This document shows, in pieces, positions 5,346 through 13,025 of a DNA stretch of 13,708 nucleotides. The DNA comes from SIG636 sp045535465 (GTDB lineage: Bacteria; Bacillota; Clostridia; Oscillospirales; CAG-382), in NCBI GenBank assembly GCA_045535465.1, contig JAZSLS010000160.1, positions 1 through 13,708 on the forward strand. Direction: 5' to 3'. A model generated the notes under the pieces. The model had not been told where the DNA came from and did not search any database. It worked only from the letters and a program-made list of their open reading frames with translations. Within the stretch, counting starts at the first letter, position 1, and each line of letters opens with the position of its first letter. Both the position numbers and the translations under genes were made by a program.

Positions 5346-8162
5346 TTACCATTGATTGGTTGTGTAAAGACCCTTAAGCACAGGCTCAAAGTTTGCTCTT
5401 TCCGCCTGAAGGTTGCTGTAATATGCGCCGGAATAGGGGTTATAGAAGTTCTTAAGACTGAACAGCATTACACCGCCAAAGTTTGTGCAGGAGCTTGCAA
5501 GAGTAATCTGACGCTTAATAACGTCCTTGTTATTGGTCCACTCGTTGCCGTCGTAGCTATCGGTGGTACCATAAGCCTTAGCCATAGTGATAGCAGGACA
5601 AAGCTTAACAGCGTCGGTCTTTATGATAGCTTCCCACTCATCAAGAATCTCATCAAAAGGACTGATGGCGTGTTCAAAGCCCCAATAAATCTGAGGAGCG
5701 ATGTAGTCTATGTAATCTCCGCTTGCACACCAGCTCTTAACGTCGGCATACAGATAGTTCATATTATTATTGATGTTACCTGCAGGAGAAATACCGAAGA
5801 GAATTTCTTCATCAATTGCCTTAATGGCGTCGTGAGTGCCCTTTACAAAGGCGCTTACGCACAGTCTGCGCCAAGCGGCACGGCTTGCCTGACCGCTTGC
5901 TGCAAATGCTTCGGCGTCAAAGCTGTTGGTAACCCCTTCGGGATAGAAGTAGTCGTCAAAGTGGATGCCGTCTACGTCGTAATTAAGGCATATTTCCGTA
6001 ACACCGTCGATGATAAGCTGACGGGTTTCGGCATAACCGGGATTGAGATAGTAGTTGCCGTTAACAGCAACTATGTACTTGTCCTTCTTTGTGCTGTCGT
6101 TATACCACTGGCGGAGAATATTGTTACTGCTTATTGCAGTTATCTCGGTAGTGGACATAAGACGCATAGGGTTAACCCAAGCGTGAACGGAAAGGGCAAG
6201 AGCGTGAGCTTCCTCTTCGATAATAGCAAAGGGGTCGTAGCTTGCGGTTCTGCCATAGCTGCCTACAACGTACTTGGACCAAGGATAGTAAGCGGAGTTG
6301 TAGAAAGCGTCACCGTTGGGACGAACCTGAACAAGAATGGTGTTGTAGCCGCTGTTCTTAACAGCCGCAAGGGTGTTCTTTATCTTAGTGGTAAAGGTTG
6401 CCTTTGCAGCCTGAGATGCGCCGCTAACGTAAACCTGAGAAAGGTCAAACTGGGAAAGCCATACAGCCTTCACGGTGTTATAATTAAGCTTGCCTGTAGT
6501 GTTTTCGGTAGGATTAATCCAGAAGCCTGCGGTACTACCCGTAGAGTCGGTAGAAACGTTATAAGCGCCGTTAAGACCGTTGGGGTATGCCTTGTAAATG
6601 TAGTAAGTGCCTGCGGCAGCGGTGCCCGTTATATTTGTCTGTCTGCCTGCGTCGGTAGAAGAGGAATACTTATTAACGGGACGAACAAGGGTAATAGTAC
6701 CGTCAGGACCGGGTGCGGGAATATCGGTAATATCCTTGGGGTTAATCCAGAAGCCGGGAGTAGCACCCGTGGAGTCGTTGGTAAGGCAGTAAACACCGTT
6801 ATAGCCATCGGGATAATTGTTATAAATGTAGTAAGTGCCTGCGGAAACGGTGCCTGTGGAGTTTACACGGTTTATAGCATCGGCAGAATTGCTGTACTTG
6901 GGCATAGCCTGAGCTACAACGTAGGTAGCCGCAGTGCTGCTTGAATAGTTGGGGTTAATCCAATAACCAACCGATTCACCCGTGGGGTCGGTAGTAATGT
7001 TAAGCATACCGTTATAGCCATCGGGATACTTGTTGTAGATATAATAAGTACCCGCAGGAAGAATGCCCGTGGAGTTAATGCCTGCGGCCGCATCGGAAGA
7101 GCTGGAGTACTTGGGAGTATCATTTTCAAGCACGTAAGGAGTTCCGCTTATAACAACGTTTTCGGCGGGGTTAATCCAAAAGCCTGCGGCAGCGCCCGTG
7201 GGGTCGTTGGTAAGGTTATACATACCGTTAAAGCCGTTGGGGTATGCGTTATAGATATAGTAAGTGCCGGGAGCTACGGTGCCGGAAGGGTAGGTTTGGT
7301 TCATAGCGTTGGCAGAGGAGGAATACTTGTTAATGGTAACAACAACCTCGTAGGTATTGGCAACAGGAGCTTCGCTGCTGTCGTCCTCACTGCTGTCATC
7401 CTCGCTGCTGTCATCACCCACAACGTTATAGTTGGGGTTTATCCAAAAGCCTGTACCCGTAGCGGCAGAGGAGGTAGTAAGGTAATACATACCGTTAAGA
7501 CCTGCAGGGTAGCTCTTGTGAACGTAATATGTACCTGCGTTGATAGTGCCTGTGGAGTTAACACCGTTTGCCGCATTGGTAACAGAGTCATACTTGGGCA
7601 TAGAGGAAACAACGGTGTACTGCTTGCCCTTAAGGGAAGAGAAAACGTCTGCACCGCCAAGGTATCTCTTAGCGGAAATGCTGTCGGAAGCGGTACGAGC
7701 GCCGTCCATATTTATATCAGCCGCATAAGCCGCATAGGTGCTTAAAGTGGTGGTGCCCTTTATAGCGGTAGCAAGGCTTAAAAGGTCAGCAGTGGAAACA
7801 ACGCCGTCGCCGGTGATATCACCGTAAACGACAATATTAAGAGAGTCCTTAAGAGACGTGCCGGAATAAAGACGAACGGTGTAGCCCGTACCTACTACGG
7901 AGCTGCCCTCAACCTTAACACCGGAAGGGTTGTAAATAGAAACGTCGCCTACAAAGTTGCCCGCAACGGTAGCCGCAGTCATACCCGGTAGGATATTGGT
8001 AACGGTGCCCTTGGTTGCGTTAACGGAAAGCGTACTGCCGGGAACGGTAGTCAAAACGTCTGCGGCAAAGGCTTTTTTCCACGCAGCGCCGCCTGTGGCA
8101 AAAGCGCTAAGCAAAACAACAACCGTAAGAAGCAAACACATAGACTTTTTAAAATAATTCAT
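5346..8162 (-). CDS. Secreted GHL10-type glycoside hydrolase with dockerin-like domain and five repeat modules
   Basis: A 938-residue exported protein. Residues 1-34 are a signal peptide ending AFAA. Residues 40-112 look like the beta-rich domain that often precedes a dockerin in Ruminococcaceae. Residues 114-170 form a dockerin-like pair of calcium loops, DITGDGVVSTAD (115-126) and DINMDGARTASD (149-160). Five related modules follow (181-556), each with a KYSSS-type turn, GTYYIY, a YP-G-NG pair and GFWINP. An acidic linker DDSSEDDSSEDDSSE (250-264) separates modules 1 and 2. The catalytic region (about 563-870) resembles GHL10/PF02638, to which E. coli DigH, a glycosidase acting on denuded peptidoglycan glycan, belongs: ILVQVRPNGDAFY, VHAWVNPMR, VDGIHFDDYFYP (candidate acids Asp736/Asp737), FGISPAGN and IDYIAPQIYWG. 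I infer a cell-wall or glycan target. A strong promoter lies at 8207-8236; the ribosome site is weak (GGGAGA, 10-11 bases from ATG). Confidence 0.88.
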   Translation of the reverse strand: MNYFKKSMCLLLTVVVLLSAFATGGAAWKKAFAADVLTTVPGSTLSVNATKGTVTNILPGMTAATVAGNFVGDVSIYNPSGVKVEGSSVVGTGYTVRLYSGTSLKDSLNIVVYGDITGDGVVSTADLLSLATAIKGTTTLSTYAAYAADINMDGARTASDSISAKRYLGGADVFSSLKGKQYTVVSSMPKYDSVTNAANGVNSTGTINAGTYYVHKSYPAGLNGMYYLTTSSAATGTGFWINPNYNVVGDDSSEDDSSEDDSSEAPVANTYEVVVTINKYSSSANAMNQTYPSGTVAPGTYYIYNAYPNGFNGMYNLTNDPTGAAAGFWINPAENVVISGTPYVLENDTPKYSSSSDAAAGINSTGILPAGTYYIYNKYPDGYNGMLNITTDPTGESVGYWINPNYSSSTAATYVVAQAMPKYSNSADAINRVNSTGTVSAGTYYIYNNYPDGYNGVYCLTNDSTGATPGFWINPKDITDIPAPGPDGTITLVRPVNKYSSSTDAGRQTNITGTAAAGTYYIYKAYPNGLNGAYNVSTDSTGSTAGFWINPTENTTGKLNYNTVKAVWLSQFDLSQVYVSGASQAAKATFTTKIKNTLAAVKNSGYNTILVQVRPNGDAFYNSAYYPWSKYVVGSYGRTASYDPFAIIEEEAHALALSVHAWVNPMRLMSTTEITAISSNNILRQWYNDSTKKDKYIVAVNGNYYLNPGYAETRQLIIDGVTEICLNYDVDGIHFDDYFYPEGVTNSFDAEAFAASGQASRAAWRRLCVSAFVKGTHDAIKAIDEEILFGISPAGNINNNMNYLYADVKSWCASGDYIDYIAPQIYWGFEHAISPFDEILDEWEAIIKTDAVKLCPAITMAKAYGTTDSYDGNEWTNNKDVIKRQITLASSCTNFGGVMLFSLKNFYNPYSGAYYSNLQAERANFEPVLKGLYTTNQW
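6495..7622 (-). repeat. Five tandem coding repeats (about 64-75 residues each) in the hydrolase gene
   Basis: The modules occupy roughly residues 181-246, 271-336, 342-406, 413-476 and 489-556 of the hydrolase. Each starts with a short beta segment, then KY with a Ser/Asp-rich turn, NSTGT or similar, AGTYYIY, YPxGxNGxY, a T/S-rich turn and GFWINP. The pattern resembles SH3-like or GW-type wall-binding repeats by layout, but I cannot name a family with confidence. Tandem identity at DNA level makes this stretch prone to copy-number variation and to short-read misassembly. Confidence 0.85.
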
Positions 8163-8206
8163 TGCCTTGTTCTCTCCCTGTCAAAATTAGTGTCATAGTT
8201 ACAATT

Positions 8207-8236
8207 ATTATAGCGTATTTTTCCCTTTTAAGTCAA
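8207..8236 (-). promoter_or_regulatory. Sigma-A promoter of the hydrolase gene
   Basis: On the minus strand -35 TTGACT (8231-8236) and a perfect -10 TATAAT (8207-8212) are separated by 18 bases. The start would be near 8200, leaving a leader of about 38 bases. Confidence 0.8.
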
Positions 8237-8374
8237 GAGCTTTTTTGCCTTTTTATCATTTTAATTGCCCGCAAACGACAAAGCGCAAAAAACGGGTCGA
8301 AAAACCTCTTTTTTGATAAACACCCTTGGGATGAAGGCTTTTATTTAACAACGTAGTAACCAAACGTTTACTGT

Positions 8375-8403
8375 TTGTTATTAATTTTGTGTTAGTCTAT
8401 GGT
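8375..8403 (+). promoter_or_regulatory. Weak candidate promoter of the lipoprotein gene
   Basis: TTGTTA (8375-8380) and TATGGT (8398-8403) have a 17-base spacing, each matching four of six consensus bases. It is the best plus-strand candidate in the divergent region 8163-8441. That region otherwise holds only the opposite promoter and A/T-rich sequence. Confidence 0.35.
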
Positions 8404-8441
8404 TTGGTTTTAAGCTTTGTATTTATATTAGGAGGATAATT

Positions 8442-9572
8442 ATGTTTAAAAAGACAATTGCAATATTACTTATAGCTTGTTTTGCACTTACCGCTACCGC
8501 TTGTATAGGCGGCGGCAGCGCTAAGGAGGACAGTTATTCCAAGGAAGCGCTTGTGGATATAGAAGCTTATATAAGCGACGCAGGCACTTACTTTGCTTTG
8601 CCTCAGGTGCAGGAGCTTAAGGTAGCAGAAGGGGAAACCGCTCTTGACGCTTTTGTTAAAGCCGCTACCAAAATTAAGGACCTTCCCGAGGACCTTGTTA
8701 AGACCTACGCAGAAAGCCTTAAGGGCGCAGAGGACGCTAAGGATTTAAGCGACGAGCAGCTTAAGGCAAAGGCAACCGCTTTTATTAAGGAAGAAATGGT
8801 TGTTTACTACGCTTACACATATTTTAAGCTTGCCGAAATAAGCGATGATGACCGAATTGAAATGGCATCCGCAGTAGCAAAACAGGAAGGCTGCAAGGCT
8901 GAGGACCTTTTTGTTAAAGGCAACACCGATACCTACGCCATTGATATGATTATTAAGGCAGACAGAATTGAAAAGTACCTTAACGAAAAGCTTGGCATTA
9001 ACGAAGGTGCCGAGGAGGACTCCTCTGCGGAGCTTAGCGCTGACGATTCTTCCGAGGAAGCTCCCGAAGACCCCTCTGCAGACGAAAGGATTCGTGAAAA
9101 AGTTGAGGCTGCTGTTATGGCAGATTATATAGCACTTAAGAATGAGGAGCTTAGAGTTTTCTACGAAGCTGAGGTTCGTGCTGATGAAACCTTTATGACA
9201 GAAAAGCGTAAGGATGCAGAGTCCACCGCCGAGGCTGTTCTTAAGGAATGGGTTACAAGAATCCTTAAAATGGAGTTTAGAGAACGTTACGCTAATCTCG
9301 GCGTTACTGATGAGACCGAAATAGAAAACCGTCTTTTGACCGACGTTACCGAGGAAGTTATCAACGAACGTTACGCTAAAGAATATACCGAAGAAGATAT
9401 AGCTGAAAAGGTAGAAGAAATTCTTGACGGTTCCATATCCGCTGAGGTTACTATCAAAGTTACTGACCATACAAAGACTGAGGAATATCTTGCTCTTATC
9501 GCTGAATATGAGCTTTCCGAAGAATATGCCTCTGCTGTTGATGCAAGACTTGAAGTAAGCGAGCAACAGTAA
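8442..9572 (+). CDS. Acidic helical lipoprotein, possibly trigger-factor/SurA-like
   Basis: A 376-residue predicted lipoprotein. Residues 1-20 form a signal peptide and Cys21 (in TATAC) is the probable lipidated residue; Ala instead of Leu at -3 makes the lipobox imperfect. The mature protein is strongly acidic and almost entirely helical. Residues about 105-185, with an IKEEMVVYYAYTYFKLAEIS type helix, SDDDRIEMASAVAKQEG and DLFVKGNTDTYAIDMIIKADRI, resemble in pattern the helical arms of trigger factor or SurA chaperones. This is pattern recognition, not a motif match. An acidic Ser/Glu/Asp linker (about 190-215) divides it from a second helical half. AGGAGG is six bases before the ATG. It is divergent from the secreted hydrolase, which carries a similar linker, hinting at a shared surface role. 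Confidence 0.7.
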   Translation: MFKKTIAILLIACFALTATACIGGGSAKEDSYSKEALVDIEAYISDAGTYFALPQVQELKVAEGETALDAFVKAATKIKDLPEDLVKTYAESLKGAEDAKDLSDEQLKAKATAFIKEEMVVYYAYTYFKLAEISDDDRIEMASAVAKQEGCKAEDLFVKGNTDTYAIDMIIKADRIEKYLNEKLGINEGAEEDSSAELSADDSSEEAPEDPSADERIREKVEAAVMADYIALKNEELRVFYEAEVRADETFMTEKRKDAESTAEAVLKEWVTRILKMEFRERYANLGVTDETEIENRLLTDVTEEVINERYAKEYTEEDIAEKVEEILDGSISAEVTIKVTDHTKTEEYLALIAEYELSEEYASAVDARLEVSEQQ

Positions 9573-9585
9573 ATTTAGTTAAATT

Positions 9586-9626
9586 AAAGGGCTGTAAAAA
9601 ACGAATTTCGTTTTTTACAGCCCTTT
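9586..9626. terminator. Bidirectional intrinsic terminator between lipoprotein and rqcH genes
   Basis: A perfect stem of about 18 bp pairs 9586-9603 with 9609-9626 around a five-base loop, with AAA/TTT flanks at both ends. It lies 13 bases past the lipoprotein stop and ends one base short of the rqcH stop codon, so it can serve both convergent genes. Confidence 0.92.
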
Positions 9627-9627
9627 T

Positions 9628-11349
9628 TTATCTTTTTTTGGTTATTCCGTCGGGCACGTTGCCATCCACGTACGCCGTATAAAAGTGAGTGTAGTTAACA
9701 AAGCCGGGGGCAGCGCCGTTTGGCTTTTTAACAAAACGCACCGCCGCATAATCTACCGCCACGCTTGGCGCACCCTGCAGGGAGGAATGATACGCCGCAA
9801 GCATTGCCGCCTGAGTATAGGCAAGGGCAGAGGGCTCTTCCCCGCCCGAATAAAGCACTGCGTGGGAGCCGGGCGCATTTTTAACGTGAAACCACAAATC
9901 GTTTTTCCCTGCGGAAAAGGTCAGCTCATCGTTCTGAACGTTGTTTCTGCCCACTCTTACAAGGTAGCCGCCATCCACAACGTATTCAAAGGGGCGTGAC
10001 AACTGTTTTTTCTTTTTGCCCTTATATTTGCTTCGTATATACCCTGCCGTTTCAAGCTCTGCACGGATGTCGTCAAACTCCGCATCGCTTTCGGCACGTG
10101 CCAGCGCATCGGCAACCGTTTCTATATACTTAAGCTCTGCCGCCGTTTTGCCAAGCTGCTCTGTCATAGCTGTTTCGGCGTGCTTAAGCTTAGTGTATTT
10201 TTTGTAATACGCTTTGGCGTTGGCAGAAGGATTTTTGCGTTTATCCAGCTTTACTTCCCTCTCCTCGCCCGTTTCATAGTCCATAAGGACAGCGCTTTCC
10301 ATCCCCTGCTTAAGCATATATATGCTTGCTATTATCATATCGCCCTGTCGGCGGTACTCGTCCTTCCCTTCGCACTCACGCAGTGACTCTGCCTGCAGCG
10401 CCGCCTTTTTCTCCAGCCTTGCACGGATGTTTGCAACAAGGCGCCCTATGTCGGCGCTGTGCCTGTCGTGGTTTTCCTGCTTGCCCTTTTCCTCAAAGTA
10501 CGTCCACAGCAGGGAGGAAAGGCTTTCTTCCTCGGTTACGTTAAAGCCTATACCGTACTGGGTAAGAAGGGTAAAGGAAAAAGCAACGGCCTTCCCCTCG
10601 CTGTCGGTAACACGGCAGGGCGCAACGGCACCCTTTACTATGCTTTGAAAGGCGTTCCAAAGCCTTGCTTTGTCTGCGTCCTCCACAAGCTTACCTTCAG
10701 CGTTCGCTCTGTAAGCCGCCTCTCTTGCCGTCAAGGGCGAAAAGCAGGCAAAGGTTTTAAGAAAAAAGTCTGCTGCGCTTCTTCCTCCGTTTTCGGCACA
10801 AAGAGCGTAAAACGCCTTCTCGTCCACGTCGGCAGGTGAAATTTTGTCCTGCTTTGGAGGGCCTTCATAGGGAAGCCCCACCAGAACAGTTCTTGCCGCA
10901 AAGGTAAGGTCAGTCTGATACAAAGCTCCCAGCACTCGGTCGCCGTCAAGGTCGGTCATAAGCAGGTTACTGTACTTGCCCATAAGCTCCGCATAAAGAC
11001 GGCGGCGGCAAAGATAGCCCAGCTCGTTTCTGCTTTCCACGTCTATGCACACAATGCGCTCGTCCTTAGGCGCAAACACGGCGCTTACTCTGCCGTTCAT
11101 AAGGTGCTTTCTTAAAAGCATACAAAAGGACGTGGGAACGGGGTTTTGGGGCGGTATCTCGTCACCGCAAAGGCAAACACGAGCGTTTTTGCGAGATGCG
11201 GAAAGGAGAAGGTTGTACTTCTTACCCTCACCGTAAAGGCGGATAAGCACCTCCTCGTCCCCCGTTTGGTTAATTTTTTCTATTTTAGCGCCCGTAAGCA
11301 CCTTTAGCTCCTCAGCCAAGGCGGCGCAAAACATACCGTCTATTGCCAA
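9628..11349 (-). CDS. rqcH: Ribosome quality control factor RqcH (NFACT / fibronectin-binding-like)
   Basis: A 573-residue NFACT-family protein, the bacterial homologue of Rqc2/NEMF. It binds stalled 50S subunits carrying peptidyl-tRNA and directs C-terminal alanine tailing for degradation. NFACT-N spans about 1-275 (MAIDGMF start; PTSFCMLLRKHL; RNELGYL). A helical/coiled-coil region spans about 285-435 with the typical KLDKRKNPSANAKAYYKKY. NFACT-R covers about 452-565 with VRVGRNNVQND and DLWFHVKNAPGSH. Length is normal. The residue pair aligned with the functional Asp97-Arg98 of B. subtilis appears to be Glu97-Arg98, a conservative change. The start is TTG at 11347-11349, the only fitting start before conserved AIDG; AAGGAG overlaps the stop codon of the upstream NIF3 gene, 15 bases away, so the two genes form an operon and may be translationally coupled. 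Confidence 0.95.
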   Translation of the reverse strand: MAIDGMFCAALAEELKVLTGAKIEKINQTGDEEVLIRLYGEGKKYNLLLSASRKNARVCLCGDEIPPQNPVPTSFCMLLRKHLMNGRVSAVFAPKDERIVCIDVESRNELGYLCRRRLYAELMGKYSNLLMTDLDGDRVLGALYQTDLTFAARTVLVGLPYEGPPKQDKISPADVDEKAFYALCAENGGRSAADFFLKTFACFSPLTAREAAYRANAEGKLVEDADKARLWNAFQSIVKGAVAPCRVTDSEGKAVAFSFTLLTQYGIGFNVTEEESLSSLLWTYFEEKGKQENHDRHSADIGRLVANIRARLEKKAALQAESLRECEGKDEYRRQGDMIIASIYMLKQGMESAVLMDYETGEEREVKLDKRKNPSANAKAYYKKYTKLKHAETAMTEQLGKTAAELKYIETVADALARAESDAEFDDIRAELETAGYIRSKYKGKKKKQLSRPFEYVVDGGYLVRVGRNNVQNDELTFSAGKNDLWFHVKNAPGSHAVLYSGGEEPSALAYTQAAMLAAYHSSLQGAPSVAVDYAAVRFVKKPNGAAPGFVNYTHFYTAYVDGNVPDGITKKR

Positions 11350-11364
11350 ATTTATACACGCTCC

Positions 11365-12117
11365 TTAAAGCTGTTGGTCGTAATAAGGATATACCTCAAC
11401 ATCGGGAAAGCCTTCTTTAACAAGGTCGCAAAGCACCGATATAACGGGGCTTTCCGTTCTGTAATGGGTTGCGCAGACAAGGTTAATACCACGGTCCCTT
11501 GCGTCAAGAAGGGTGCTGTGGATGACCTCACCCGTAACGTAGGTGTCTGCCCCCGTTGCCAAAGCATCGTTAAAGCTACCCTTTCCGCTACCGCCCAAAA
11601 GCGCCACACGGCGCACTTTTTTGCCGCTGTTTATACCGTAAAGCTTATCCGTGCCAAGCGCCTTGCCCACCTTTTGGGCAAATTCATCGTAGCTATGCTC
11701 TCTGTCAAGAGTGCCTACTCTGCCAAGCCCGTCGGCAAAAGAGCCTTCGGCGGTAACACCCAAAAGGGCGCAAAGGCGGTCGTTAACACCGCCATCCAAG
11801 GCGTCAAGCCTTGTGTGGTAGGACATAAGGCTTATACCCGCCTGTATTGCCGCTATCATACGCTTGCCTACTGCATCCTTCTCCGTAATACCGTGAAGAG
11901 GCGCATATATGGACGGATGGTGAGTAACTATAAGGTTTGCGCCCTTTTCCTTAGCGTAGGCTATGGCATCCATAGTAACGTCAAGGGCGGCAACCACGCC
12001 TGTCACGACAACGTCTTCTCCAATGCAAACCGCCGTACCGTCGGGGTCGCCGGGTACGGAAAGGGTACGGGGTATACGGTTTTCCAAAAAAGCTTCTATT
12101 TGTGCTATTGTAGCCAT
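11365..12117 (-). CDS. NIF3-like dinuclear metal-centre protein (DUF34, YqfO type)
   Basis: A 250-residue member of the NIF3/DUF34 family, which forms toroidal hexamers and binds two metal ions; its physiological role is still unsettled (GTP cyclohydrolase-like and metal-chaperone roles have been proposed). Metal ligands are visible as His66/His67 in VTHHPSI, His101 and Asp105 in HTRLDA, and His218 with Glu222 in THYRTE. LLGGSGKGS and TGEVIHST are also family-typical. It is the short form without the inserted PII/CutA-like domain that B. subtilis YqfO (about 370 residues) contains. AAGGAG lies 11 bases before the ATG. It leads an operon with rqcH. In many Firmicutes this gene sits beside the sigA or trmK genes; here it is divergent from spoIIAA. 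Confidence 0.93.
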   Translation of the reverse strand: MATIAQIEAFLENRIPRTLSVPGDPDGTAVCIGEDVVVTGVVAALDVTMDAIAYAKEKGANLIVTHHPSIYAPLHGITEKDAVGKRMIAAIQAGISLMSYHTRLDALDGGVNDRLCALLGVTAEGSFADGLGRVGTLDREHSYDEFAQKVGKALGTDKLYGINSGKKVRRVALLGGSGKGSFNDALATGADTYVTGEVIHSTLLDARDRGINLVCATHYRTESPVISVLCDLVKEGFPDVEVYPYYDQQL

Positions 12118-12140
12118 AAATTTATCAACTCCTTCATATA

Positions 12141-12169
12141 ATTATAACTCCACTGCAACGTTTTGTCAA
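12141..12169 (-). promoter_or_regulatory. Perfect consensus sigma-A promoter of the NIF3-rqcH operon
   Basis: On the minus strand TTGACA (12164-12169), a 17-base spacer and TATAAT (12141-12146) match the consensus in all twelve positions. The predicted start near 12134 coincides with the first base of the AAGGAG ribosome site (12129-12134), so the leader would be only about 17 bases. Confidence 0.88.
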
Positions 12170-12195
12170 CGGTAGCAGGATACGACAAAAAACAC

Positions 12196-12235
12196 AGCCT
12201 CCCTAGGGTAGAATAGCCCCAAGGGAGGCTTTTTT
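12196..12235 (+). promoter_or_regulatory. Terminator-like hairpin that contains the spoIIAA ribosome-binding site
   Basis: AGCCTCCCT (12196-12204) pairs exactly with AGGGAGGCT (12222-12230); an A-A mismatch and three further G-C pairs extend the stem, and a T-run (12230-12235) follows. This has the form of an intrinsic terminator, but it lies five bases before the spoIIAA ATG, and GGGAGG at 12223-12228 in its 3' arm is the only Shine-Dalgarno for that gene. No plus-strand gene lies upstream, so it looks like a leader attenuator or ribosome-site sequestering element of the spoIIA operon. Run-off from a start site downstream of about 12205 would leave the site free. Confidence 0.65.
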
Positions 12236-12239
12236 AATT

Positions 12240-12557
12240 ATGGAAATAAAAACCAAAGAAGCAAACGGAGTTATTACCGTAAGCCTTGCGGGGGAGCTTG
12301 ACCATCACGGCGCCGCATCCGTAAGGCAGGAAATAGACGCACTTTTTGAAAACGCACGCCCAAAAAAGGCAGTGCTTTGCCTTAAGGACGTGTATTTTTG
12401 CGACTCTTCGGGCTTGGGGCTGATAATGGGCAGATACAAAAAAGCTCGCACCTTGGGTGCGGAGTTTGCGGTGGCAGACCCTTCTGCGGCAACAGAACGC
12501 ATTATGAAGCTTGCGGGGCTTGGCACCGTAATAAAAACGGAAAGGAGTGAAGGCTAA
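12240..12557 (+). CDS. spoIIAA: Anti-anti-sigma factor SpoIIAA
   Basis: A 105-residue STAS-domain protein of the forespore SigmaF switch. Unphosphorylated SpoIIAA binds SpoIIAB and releases SigmaF; SpoIIAB inactivates it by phosphorylation. The phosphorylated serine is Ser57 in CDSSGLGLIMGRYK (Ser58 in B. subtilis), and the N-terminal VITVSLAGELDHH is the classic STAS opening. Length is slightly short of B. subtilis (117). First gene of the operon; its stop codon abuts the spoIIAB start. The ribosome site GGGAGG lies 11 bases before the ATG within a hairpin. Confidence 0.96.
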   Translation: MEIKTKEANGVITVSLAGELDHHGAASVRQEIDALFENARPKKAVLCLKDVYFCDSSGLGLIMGRYKKARTLGAEFAVADPSAATERIMKLAGLGTVIKTERSEG

Positions 12558-13025
12558 ATGAGCCTTACGGCAGAAAAAAAGAAGGCGGCTACCGACAGCT
12601 TTAAGCTGCGCTTTGCCGCCAAAAGCGTAAACGAAGGCTTTGCCCGTATGGTGGTAAGCGCCTTTGCAGCAAGGCTTGACCCCACGGTAAGCGAGCTTGC
12701 CGACCTGAAAACGGCGGTATCCGAGGCGGTAACAAACTGCATAGTGCACGCCTACAAGGATAGCGGCGGTACGGGGGAAATACAACTAAAGGGCGCTATG
12801 TACTCCGACGGTACGGTGCTTATAGAGATAAAGGACAAAGGCGCAGGCATTGAAGACGTGGAGACAGCTATGCTGCCGATGTACACAGGCGACCCGTCGG
12901 GCGAGCGAAGCGGTATGGGCTTTACGGTTATGGGAGCTTTTTGCGACAGCGTAAGAGTGCGCTCTAAGCCCCAAAAAGGCACAACCGTTGTTCTTAAAAA
13001 GCGGATAGGTCAGTGGCATATATGA
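12558..13025 (+). CDS. spoIIAB: Anti-sigma F factor / serine kinase SpoIIAB
   Basis: A 155-residue GHKL-type serine kinase that holds SigmaF inactive and phosphorylates SpoIIAA. The N-box is SEAVTNCIVHAY with Glu56 and Asn60; the G1 box is DKGAGIED (93-100) and the G2 box is GERSGMGFTVM (115-125). The N-terminus carries roughly ten extra residues compared with B. subtilis SpoIIAB (146). The ATG at 12558 directly follows the spoIIAA stop and has AAGGAG ten bases upstream. The stop overlaps the sigF ATG (ATGA), showing translational coupling. Confidence 0.96.
   Translation: MSLTAEKKKAATDSFKLRFAAKSVNEGFARMVVSAFAARLDPTVSELADLKTAVSEAVTNCIVHAYKDSGGTGEIQLKGAMYSDGTVLIEIKDKGAGIEDVETAMLPMYTGDPSGERSGMGFTVMGAFCDSVRVRSKPQKGTTVVLKKRIGQWHI

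Noticed and set aside
5352..6944. 530-codon open frame on the plus strand opposite the hydrolase gene
   Set aside because: It is antisense to a clearly recognisable secreted hydrolase; its valine/glycine-rich low-complexity product mirrors the repeat codons, and it has no ribosome site or family signal.
8296..8302. 0A-box-like GGTCGAA in the hydrolase/lipoprotein divergent region
   Set aside because: First base of the core is wrong and the sequence is A/T rich, so chance is likely.
11374..12141. 255-codon open frame on the plus strand opposite the NIF3-like gene
   Set aside because: Antisense shadow of a conserved metal-binding protein; no ribosome site and no recognisable motif.
12181..12192. 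0A box upstream of spoIIAA (TTGTCGTA on the minus strand)
   Set aside because: One mismatch in the seven-base core; suggestive given the gene, but too weak to list as a site.
12175..12216. Sigma-H promoter for spoIIAA (GCAGGATAC and GTAGAATAG)
   Set aside because: Both elements match well, but they are 24 bases apart whereas sigma-H promoters need about 11-14, so I do not call it.
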